Assembly: GCA_022925895.1 (NCBI GenBank)
Contig: JAKSYS010000304.1
Coordinates: forward strand, 1-64,000
Length of the DNA: 64,000 nucleotides
Direction of reading: 5' to 3'
DNA from: Fragilaria crotonensis
Lineage: Eukaryota > Bacillariophyta > Fragilariophyceae > Fragilariales > Fragilariaceae
Every line of letters starts with the position of its first letter. Position 1 is the stretch's first letter. The notes below the pieces were generated by a model, which was given only the letters and a program-made list of their open reading frames with translations, did no database searches and had not been told where the DNA came from. A program made the position numbers and the translations under genes. This document shows positions 21,701 through 29,300 of the stretch, piece by piece.

Positions 21701-21973
21701 ACGGTGCTGGAAGCTTACTCGGAAGATTCCGCTCTCGTTCGAGCCGTCAAATCTTGTCATAACGGATCCGAATGACCCTGACCTCGCAAATGCTGCATTA
21801 AATTGGCGGACTGTGAAGTTGAGGGAAGCATCAATATGACCCAATTTTTGAAGTGCCTCCACCCAAGTTTCAGCTGGCAGCCAGCAATTCATCAATCGAG
21901 GTGCATAGACTGTATCGGAACGAATCAACATGACTGCACTGGTGACAACGCTGCCAGTTCTTCTCTCAGCCAT
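18785..21973 (-). CDS. DDE transposase 1 (IS630/Tc1-like type), about 1062 aa
   Basis: Predicted cut-and-paste transposase. The start chosen is the ATG at 21973 (MAERRTGSVV). The catalytic core shows the first Asp in IIGQDESVFAQYH, the second in FLFDHSQGHAR and the Glu in HAELAGEGVEYCWGQAKSYY. Between the second Asp and the Glu lies an insert with a SAP-like helix pair (YTKKELQDFARIRGIDLYED) and the WEGQPKGLLQALWERGMID motif, known from large DDE transposases in basidiomycete fungi as I recall them. The N-terminal 350 residues include a Ser/Arg-rich low-complexity stretch and probable DNA-binding helices. The frame is fully open with all three catalytic residues, so this copy could be recent. 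Clade placement within the superfamily is uncertain. Confidence 0.82.
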   Translation of the reverse strand: MAERRTGSVVTSAVMLIRSDTVYAPRLMNCWLPAETWVEALQKLGHIDASLNFTVRQFNAAFARSGSFGSVMTRFDGSNESGIFRVSFQHRHYYYLTLEKQQVAYPCPLDQAWKDKVFQVAANVLIIPSTRARPSLSLCDENNDADSRESINRDSQLLEQESPSKRQRIDESTTSIGARQEQHEDDRQELLGVSSSYWPDSPEARQVFRPKNTSAILGGHRESAKEAVERRIKLLQSVHEDAESWRNVIIGRDDKDFCSKSEIFEIRQRAVFLCLAYQLAIEKMNNWTWHDCCKEACKHLNRLGLNQAKFYKTVANWNKIFRKFESFAHPNPFVRCGKRPMPRLLEVFPDAKDQIVTFGVRNLATLTIESVHDLIVNTVIPRLTATWEKETTIMTTAVTSNTADPPEQARRRVTAMFLRAHRLESMSLTTTWRWMRLLGFQYDSRKKSFYVDGHERDDVVANRTIFCKRYLTEYEPYCKRWIQLSLDEARTINNLNVTFGYSYFDIQSNEERIEIHVDYWNRISLQQRNQDKERHQDDPAAGLNNRQEKKATTSIRVSARTKPLMIIGQDESVFAQYHLGSKTWVGPKGQRPLLPKSEGDGFMLSAFVSREFGFGRDLSEDELAKINEQQRIGKTYIDSQAAVEVLKTTQKPLLTESPFVRYLYIGANNEGYWNGFQMSVQLEDVVDCLRVLYPEYDIVFLFDHSQGHARKRPGALNTIQMSRTYGGAQAIIRDTTILDEDGFLGPHLPRSLSVGDTQSFVFKPGDSGPFYLTPEEREIQRHNRATGKSKRVERSKKQLVNALTDAGVTFQQQRSYTKKELQDFARIRGIDLYEDKEQILLGWEGQPKGLLQALWERGMIDERQLEKYTLDGRKNPITGVVNLQYSLRHLLSECKDFKHEETALQYLGTQLGVTVDLTPKFHAELAGEGVEYCWGQAKSYYRRVPISRKRGRENFKALVRECTSSQNVITKDRVEKFAARARAYICTYHYLQQAREVNPAAAGAEAPPKQELLLPEIEKLAKNLKGHRCALDFDLGFINSVLREEVMTGEDENDNVNGGAFL

Positions 21974-21979
21974 CGAGGT

Positions 21980-22048
21980 AAACAACCCAGCCCCGTCAGA
22001 GCCCTACGTTGGAGTATTTGGGAGGTATCTGTTAGGGCTGGGTTGTTT
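21980..22048. repeat. Inverted repeat with 14-base arms beside transposase 1
   Basis: AAACAACCCAGCCC (21980-21993) faces GGGCTGGGTTGTTT (22035-22048) across a 41-base spacer, immediately 5' of the transposase ATG. The right arm (TAGGGCTGGGTTG...AAAAGAG) loosely resembles the TIR of the second DDE element (TGGCTGGTTGCAAAATCAGAG). It may be an element end, a transposase-binding site or a hairpin in the leader. No matching far end was found to the left. Confidence 0.6.
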
Positions 22049-22234
22049 CAAAAGAGTGCAATTGTTATGAACGACGGTGTGTAATATCATTGTGGAACCA
22101 CTTGCTTCCAACACGAGAGATAATTCTTTTTGATGACGTCATCACTAAGTTTCAATTGGCTACATGTACATTTTGTACTGGCTGCTGCGCCAGGTTTCTT
22201 GGAGATAAAACCTGCTGTACCTGGATTACTTCTC

Positions 22235-22292
22235 AGTTAGAACATGTAACAGTGGATGTGAATACATAGCTGGATCTACGGCTCTTGACATT
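22235..22292 (+). pseudogene. Ankyrin gene 3' remnant, left part, split by LINE B
   Basis: GAACATGTAACAGTGGATGT, then a TGGATCTACGGCTCTTGAC segment, matches the last-repeat/C-cap junction of the ankyrin genes, in degraded form. It stops abruptly at 22292. The continuation (ACTCGCAAGTGCGAGC and on) is at 43254, beyond the nested insertions. No upstream ankyrin sequence survives next to it. Confidence 0.75.
22277..22292 (+). repeat. 16-bp target-site duplication of LINE B, left copy
   Basis: TACGGCTCTTGACATT here is repeated exactly at 43238-43253. The sequence is ankyrin coding DNA, so the two copies close the same gene once the insert is discounted. The length suits LINE integration by target-primed reverse transcription. 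Confidence 0.85.
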
Positions 22293-22378
22293 AGAATTTT
22301 CACTCTAGTGAATTTTGAAAGCCTTTCAAAAATCCTACGTGAATCTCCGGTACGTTTTGTACTACGAAAACACCGACA

Positions 22379-23115
22379 ATGACGGCGCAGTCTTTTCCGA
22401 TCTCTAGCGTTGGTTGTGATCCAACCCGCAATCTGGATGTGGAAGATGACTTGTCTACTGCAACCCCACCCGTTGGTTATCGTAACTCCGATAGCGATCA
22501 CGAAATGGTTTCAAAAACCATCCGTTTCAACTTCGCACCTGTTGACTCCTCGCGCATTGACAGCATCGACCCAGCTGAAGTCCATACCCAATGGTTACGT
22601 ATCATCGCGTCCTCCTTTGGCAATGATGTGAAGATCATCAATAATTACAACAAACCTGTGAGCAATATCAGTAACCACACCACGACCGCAAACCGAAAGT
22701 CGCACGAACAACAGTTCAAGATTTATCAGAAGTCAGCAGGAGCCGATTCAAAGACTGCGTTCACTATCGTTCATCGGATCCTTATCCGTGTCCCATTTGG
22801 TCAACTCAAGCGCCATTCCCAGGCATTCCAACTCCTGAAAGACCACAACTGCTTTCTTCGAGAGCACATGTGGGATGAACAAGAGTGGGACGTCCAACAA
22901 ATCGGATTTGTCACCGGGTTTAATCCCAAGTATTACACTCCCGCGAAGGTTACTACCTCGGACATTCGTACCCGTCTTAACTCAAGCAATGGAATGCCAC
23001 GTGCAAAGGTTCCAAAGTTCCAAACAGTGTTGAAAACCCATAAGATCTACCATAAAGGAAGGACTTCCTCGACCCAGGCGTTTACTGTCGAAGTTCCATC
23101 TCATTCTGCTCCGCA
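22379..23115 (+). pseudogene. LINE B ORF1, 5' part
   Basis: Begins with a true ATG (MTAQSFPISSVG) 86 bases after the left target duplication. It encodes a domain with FTIVHRILIRVPFGQLKRHS and GFVTGFNPKYYTP. This domain is distantly alignable with residues 440-560 of LINE A ORF1 (LVYAGYLLMKAP...FFDIVLLKKTP), and is likely the RNA-binding core of the RNP protein. The genuine reading ends at VEVPSHSAP, where LINE A begins. The frame continues by chance to a stop at 23212 inside LINE A, adding about 30 foreign residues. The rest of ORF1 resumes at 32366. Confidence 0.82.
23101..23115 (+). repeat. 15-bp target-site duplication of LINE A, left copy
   Basis: TCATTCTGCTCCGCA is repeated exactly at 32351-32365. 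Joining the LINE B frame at this point restores a continuous ORF1 reading, SHSAPQLVTLMKDATKD, which is strong support that it is the insertion site. Confidence 0.9.
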
Positions 23116-23208
23116 CACAATTTTTTATTTTAGTTTTCGCAAATACGAGTCTGTCCGTCAGCCGATTTGCGTACCAGAAATAGGAAGTTGTCGCGTGAAG
23201 CATCCACC

Positions 23209-26200
23209 ATGACCGAGCCATCGGCATCGCCGTTGTCTTTCGCTGCTCCAGGGATCCGTGATCCGGATCATCCTGAACTCTTGTTCGACACGTCGGAATG
23301 GAATGAACGCATTATCTTTGCCGATACTGTGGCCCCTTCTCGCGCGGACGTCAGGAGATATCATTTGACCCAGTTTAAGTCCATTACTAATCCGACTGCC
23401 TGGAATCGATATTTGCATCTCGGCCTTTATGTCTACGATGACGGTCTCGAATTCGATTGTATTTGGGACGACCCGGAGACGGAATGGGAGACACGCCACA
23501 AGATCGTGTGGTACAACTACACTTATCATCTTCAACATGCTCTAGAAGTGCCGATCCAGTTGAAAGCATGGGTGACCAGACTGTCCCAACCGTTCCTGAA
23601 GAAAAATGCACCGGATTTCATGGCCATTGACACTCGGAAGAAGTCGTGGCGTGACTTGTATTACGAAGAAGATGTAGCAGACATGGATCTGGAGCCACCA
23701 GCGGACGAGTGGACAGAAATAGGAAGCAAACAGAAAGCGTCATCGGTGAACAAGATTGGCGATCAGTATGTCTCTGGATCCACGACACCACAGGTGCCTC
23801 GTATTCAACCTCCGACTGTGCAACCCAAGCTCTATGGAACCGGTGGTACCACATTGACACCGCTCTCCAACCGATACAAGTCATCCTTCGGTCGGGCCAA
23901 CAAGACGACGATTCTCGGACGCATGGCTAGTAAGAGCACTGCCAGCATTAGGTCCGCATGGGCGAAATCTAAAGGCGGTCTCAACGTGGATGTGGACAGT
24001 GGTACAGCGAGTTGGAGCAATCATTCTACAACATCGAACGCCGATACCCAAGGACAGGAGAACTCAGAGGGGACAGCGGTGCCAGATGGTATGCTTCCAA
24101 CAGATCGTAATGAAAAACCGAACACAACTTTTCCTGGTAATCAACACAGCGAAGGCAAACACGTCACAGAAGATTCAACTACGGCAGGAGATTCCGCAAT
24201 GAAGCAGTCGGCATTTCAGGAACACCTAAATGTTCCAATCAATGATGGTACACAGCGCATAACCATTCGTTGGAGTCCGGGTGAACGTCTCCATCAATTG
24301 CAACGACCACAGGAATGGCTCTCTGCTGCGATGAACGTTTTGAAAGAACTATTCGCCGGCAACAGTGGAGTAGCGTACCGATGGGAAAGCCGTGACCTTG
24401 CGACATGGAGATCGCTCGACGACATGCAGGAAAGCGAACTTCGAGAGTACTTGTCTCCACAGATCACCTACCTCAAGTCGACCGGGATGTACATCTTCGG
24501 GCTTCGCTTCGGTTTTGCGAACTCAAATCCAGCGGAATGGCAATCTTCAGAACAGACAAAAGAGGTTATGCGGCGTCACAAAGTTTGGGCCACAGTATCC
24601 AACTCATCTTGCCATGGTGGCAAGCTTGTGTATGCAGGGTATCTTCTAATGAAGGCACCAAATTCGACCCACAAAATCCGATATCTGCAAAGTTTGCGGA
24701 ATCGTTTACCTGAGCATACTCCGTTTTTCGATATCGTTCTTCTCAAGAAAACTCCGCTGGAGCAACATATTCACCACTTAGCAGTCCAATGTGGAGAAAA
24801 CCATGTTGCACCATTAACGAAGAGTCTGTCGATGATCCTGAAAGGACCAGGAGGCGCGGTATTCCTTCCACGACTCGTACTTGGAAGTCTCCAAAGTAAC
24901 CAAATCCGTCAGTATTTCGAAACACATGACAACTATCTTAAGTCGTTGCGCAGTATTACTCTGAGTCCTCTGGTGACAAATCTTGATACGATTCGGAAGG
25001 AGTACCTCCCGAACGGTGAGATCATCGAACGTTCCACCAGAGAATGGGCTACTCATCTGAAGCTACCATCAGGCGAATCGGCTAGATGTGACATCGTTAA
25101 TGGAGGCACCGACCGCATCACGCGACTTCTGGTTCCTCGTCATCTGTACTCGGCAGTTTCGGAGGAAGTATCACACTATAAGCTACGACTCAATCCAATG
25201 GAGCGACGAGAAGCTCGATTCCGAGACAGCATACCGGGTCTTCCTGAGATTATTCAGATAGACACCTCGGTCCAACAATCGCTAGCGTATTTGGACAAGA
25301 TGACATCCGAGGAGATTTGGAAACCGCCCGTTTCTTCCGATTCTGATTCGACACACCCAGGACATTTTGCGAATCAACCACTGGGAGGAGCGAACGCATG
25401 GCACCGCCATGGAAGAGGAGGCTCCTCCATTGCATCGAATCTATCCAATCCATCTGGAACGACTGAGAATTTTCCACCTCTTCCAGGCAAACGACCACCT
25501 GCTGTAGCTGACAAACCGAAAGTATCCGCATCCGAAGAAGCAACGGGATCGACCCACTCAGCGATGACCCCCTCTCTAGCGTCGTTAAACATTCAACGAT
25601 ATAATACCTTGGAAGCGCAAATCAGGAAACAACAAGATGCTCTGGACCAGGGTCTCCGCCACTCTGCAGAACGGTTCACCAAAATGGAGAAACAGCTTGA
25701 GCAGCTCCGTCGCCTGGACGAACTCGAATCAAAAATGATCACATCCATGGAGTACCACGTTGCAACCAACACAACGTTGGGTTTATTAACTCGACAAATC
25801 GACACCATGATGAAGATGATGACTATAACGACACAAGTTACTCAGGACGATGCATTCCTTAAGCAAGCAAGAGCGGCTCTTCCAAGCGAAAGTGTACGAA
25901 AATCTAAATTCCAGCATGAAGATAAGGGCCAGGAAACGCTGGACAAGGAAGCGAGTCCAACTTCAGGTTTTGCCTCGATGAAGATGATTTCCAGCGACAT
26001 TATTCACCAACCACAATCTCCACAAAAGAAGAAACAGAAACCTGCGATGGATGCATTGGATCGACAACATCACCTGTCTTGCGAGGCGACCGAGGAGGGA
26101 GAAGAGAGCGCGGATGAAACGATGACCTGTGAGGGTCAGCAGTTGACAGAAGTTCCAACAACACAGGAGAATATGGCACTCATAGCAAATTTTCCCCAAA

Positions 26201-26388
26201 CGGAAGAAGAAGCACGCAGTCGGCCGACAGACATCAATACAACAACGCGAGTTAACCGACAAGTCGCGTTCAGTGAAGCAACACAACGGACAGGAGTATA
26301 TCCCATTTTTCATTCACGTGAAGCCCCAACCGATCTGGACGATCAATACAATAAACCACTCGATCCAGACGGCGGCGACCCAGATTAA
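23209..26388 (+). CDS. LINE A ORF1 protein, 1059 aa
   Basis: RNA-binding/RNP protein of the LINE, expected to coat element RNA. The start chosen is the ATG at 23209 (MTEPSASPLSF), the first after the element's 5' end. The N-terminal third includes a tryptophan-rich stretch (WDDPETEWETRH) and a low-complexity Ser/Thr/Gln linker. Residues 360-680 hold the conserved globular domain (GLRFGFANSNPAEW, YAGYLLMKAPNST, CGENHVAPLTKSL, THDNYLKSLRSI). A segment near 800-850 is coiled-coil-like (IRKQQDALDQGLRHSAERFT), suited to multimerisation. No CCHC zinc knuckle was seen. The stop TAA shares its final A with the ORF2 ATG. At 1059 residues it is unusually long for a LINE ORF1. Confidence 0.85.
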   Translation: MTEPSASPLSFAAPGIRDPDHPELLFDTSEWNERIIFADTVAPSRADVRRYHLTQFKSITNPTAWNRYLHLGLYVYDDGLEFDCIWDDPETEWETRHKIVWYNYTYHLQHALEVPIQLKAWVTRLSQPFLKKNAPDFMAIDTRKKSWRDLYYEEDVADMDLEPPADEWTEIGSKQKASSVNKIGDQYVSGSTTPQVPRIQPPTVQPKLYGTGGTTLTPLSNRYKSSFGRANKTTILGRMASKSTASIRSAWAKSKGGLNVDVDSGTASWSNHSTTSNADTQGQENSEGTAVPDGMLPTDRNEKPNTTFPGNQHSEGKHVTEDSTTAGDSAMKQSAFQEHLNVPINDGTQRITIRWSPGERLHQLQRPQEWLSAAMNVLKELFAGNSGVAYRWESRDLATWRSLDDMQESELREYLSPQITYLKSTGMYIFGLRFGFANSNPAEWQSSEQTKEVMRRHKVWATVSNSSCHGGKLVYAGYLLMKAPNSTHKIRYLQSLRNRLPEHTPFFDIVLLKKTPLEQHIHHLAVQCGENHVAPLTKSLSMILKGPGGAVFLPRLVLGSLQSNQIRQYFETHDNYLKSLRSITLSPLVTNLDTIRKEYLPNGEIIERSTREWATHLKLPSGESARCDIVNGGTDRITRLLVPRHLYSAVSEEVSHYKLRLNPMERREARFRDSIPGLPEIIQIDTSVQQSLAYLDKMTSEEIWKPPVSSDSDSTHPGHFANQPLGGANAWHRHGRGGSSIASNLSNPSGTTENFPPLPGKRPPAVADKPKVSASEEATGSTHSAMTPSLASLNIQRYNTLEAQIRKQQDALDQGLRHSAERFTKMEKQLEQLRRLDELESKMITSMEYHVATNTTLGLLTRQIDTMMKMMTITTQVTQDDAFLKQARAALPSESVRKSKFQHEDKGQETLDKEASPTSGFASMKMISSDIIHQPQSPQKKKQKPAMDALDRQHHLSCEATEEGEESADETMTCEGQQLTEVPTTQENMALIANFPQTEEEARSRPTDINTTTRVNRQVAFSEATQRTGVYPIFHSREAPTDLDDQYNKPLDPDGGDPD

Positions 26389-29300
26389 TGGCGGCGCCAA
26401 GCACTCCGTTTGATATGTTGCTCAGCACGCAAGAGCAACAACGAGGGACAGACTGTGGCAACCCAGATGAGGCACCACTTCTGGTGCGAAGGGGTAGGTA
26501 TTCGAGATTAGGAACTGATCGACATCCTCCGATACCGAACCTTACATCAATTCTGTTGGTGGCAAAATCACGTCCAGGTCGGTTGCAATCTCGCCGACAA
26601 ATCGATACGAAAGCGCTCCAGTCGTATGGAGACGCTCCTATATACAAGGCTCCAGGAACGATTCGGATATTTTTACAAAATGTGAAAGGATTGACCTACT
26701 CAACGGGAGTGGAGGACTACAAGTATTATCTGTCGCAAATGGCGGCATACTCAGTTGACTGCTTCGGACTCGTGGAAACCAATACAGCGTGGCAACATTA
26801 TTACCTACAATTACAATATAGAGAGTGTGTACAACGTCAATTTCGGATTGGAAAAACTGTTTTCGGATTCCCGAGTCAAGAGGTGGATCCGTGTTCAGCA
26901 AAAGAAACGTTCCAAACGGGCGGATGTTTAACAACGGTTCAAGGGCGAACAGCAACGACAGTCCGAAGTCAAGGTATCCTGGATCCTACTGGTTTGGGAC
27001 GATGGAGTGGAGTTACCCTCGAAGGCAAAGGCGGAACCGCTCTATCCATTATTACGGCTTATCGCGTATGCGAGGGGTCCATACGGCAAGCGCCATTGGG
27101 AAGTGCCCTCATTCGCGAACATGAGTTTTATCGGAACAAGGGAGAGAAGTCGCCACAACCTCGACAACGGTTTCTTTTTGAGCTTCGCAGGATTATTGAT
27201 CAACTACAAAATGAAGGTCATGCGATCCTTGTCATGTTCGATGCGAACGGCACTCTCGAGAACGACAAAGGGCTTCAAGATTTTCGAGATCTCGGTGGTC
27301 TGGTTGATCTTCACAGTGCGGATCCAGCACCTTCCACCTACATTGGGTCTCAGAATCGACGTATTGACTATATGCTGGGATGTGCCCGTGTGGCTGAGGC
27401 TGTATCTAGGCAAGGAAGTTTGGCCTATAACGAGGGACCACAATCCGACCACCGTGGACTGTTCGTTGATCTGGATCTTGTACGCCTATTGGGAGCAAAC
27501 ATGTCCAATCCTTTAGAGCGACCGCACACCCGTCTATTGTACAGTGGTAATCCAGAACTGGTTGAGTCTTATCTCGACGGAATGCGAGGATATTACGAGG
27601 ACCATCGAATGGCCGAACGAATATCACAGCTGCACGAGAAGCATGTCACAATGACATCGCATCAAGTACGACAGCAACTGACAGCATGGGACAATGACCA
27701 AGGTCGAGCCATGAAGCATGCGGAGATGAAACTCTCGGCACCGGCGCGACAATATCAGTGGTCACCCAAACTTCGGAACTCGGGCGTGATTTTGCGGTAT
27801 TGGAAACTCAGGCTTCGAGAGATAAAGTACGACGAAGAGTACAGCAACACCTTCAATCGTTGGGAGGCACAGATCCAAGAGTATGATGCCACCTTTGCGC
27901 TTCCTGAGAAAGGAAAGCGGCTTTCCCTCGAGAGCATTCGGGTCCATCTAAACTCGGCATCCAAACAGTTGAAAAAGACTCAGAAACAGGCGATGTCTCA
28001 TAGACAACAGAGTTTTCAGGACCTTCTTACAACCTATGAGGAAGACAAGAATCCAAGAACGAGCCAGGAATCGAAGCGTAGGGCAAAAATTGTCAAGAGA
28101 ACAATGCTGAGCGAATCATGCAGGAGAATGTTCGGCAACATCCGCAGTATAGTCAGGCCGGGGGAATATGGACCTTTGCATACCATCAGGGTACCAAGGG
28201 CGGCAACCTCAACAAATGGTGCGACCACACCTGGCAATGTTCACGCTATCTTACGTGATGTTGAACCATCCGAGACAATTTGGGATACGATAATAACGAG
28301 AGAGGATATGGAACAACATTTGCTTCACTTCAATCGAGAGGCTTTCCGAGCAGCGGCAACGTCTCCATGTGGTCATGGGGTGATCCACGATGCGCTTACA
28401 TTTACAAGCTTGTCCCCCGCAGCGGAAGACTTACTCAAAGGGATAGTCCCATTAGACTGGCACGGAGACGACCAATTGCTGCGAGAGTTCTTGGCATCAT
28501 TCGCTATACCGCATACAATACAGGACGATGACCAGATCAATATCAGTATCTCCGGTGATGACATCAGTAAAGGGTTCAAGGGGTGGAAGGAGTCGACTAG
28601 TACCTCACCATCGGGGCGGCATCTAGGACACTATAAAGCGCTCATACAAGATCCGGTTATGTTGGATTGTCTCACAAAATTCTTGGATATTGCAATTTCT
28701 CGGGGCATATCGATTCCACGATGGCAACACGCGGTGAACGTCATGATCGAGAAAGATAAAGGCGACCCGAAAATTCACAGACTCCGCATTATACATCTCT
28801 TTGAAGCCGACTATAATCTATTTTTGAAACTAATGTGGGGATCGAGACTGGTACGTCGAGCGGTCCAAATGGATTTGCTTAATGATGGCCAACACGGATC
28901 AACGCCAGGAAAGACGACAATGGATCCAATCATGCTCACACAACTGACGGCGGACATGTGCCGAATCCTTAAAATCAACTACGCTCGTTTTGACAACGAC
29001 GCGTCTGCGTGCTTCGATCGGATCATCGTCGCCTTAGGAATGTTAGCGGCGCGCCGATGTGGTATGCCCATTAGCGCAATTAGAGCGCACGCCAAATCGC
29101 TTGAACTCATGAAGTACATGGTGAAGACGGTGTATGGCATATCGGAGTCCTCGTACCACGGCACCCCCTTCGAACCATTGTTTGGGACTGGACAAGGGAG
29201 CGGAGCATCGCCAGCTGTGTGGCTTACACTTGTGGTGGTAATGTTGAACACCCTTGAAAAGGTGCACCCGTCACGTATGCATTTCGTTTCTCCTGATGGC

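Noticed and set aside
22379-26388. ATGA overlap at 23209-23212 joining a 277-codon frame to LINE A ORF1, suggesting a three-ORF LINE with two coupled junctions
   Set aside because: The 15-bp duplication shows that the first frame belongs to LINE B up to 23115 and only runs by chance into LINE A, so this overlap is accidental. Only the TAATG junction is retained.
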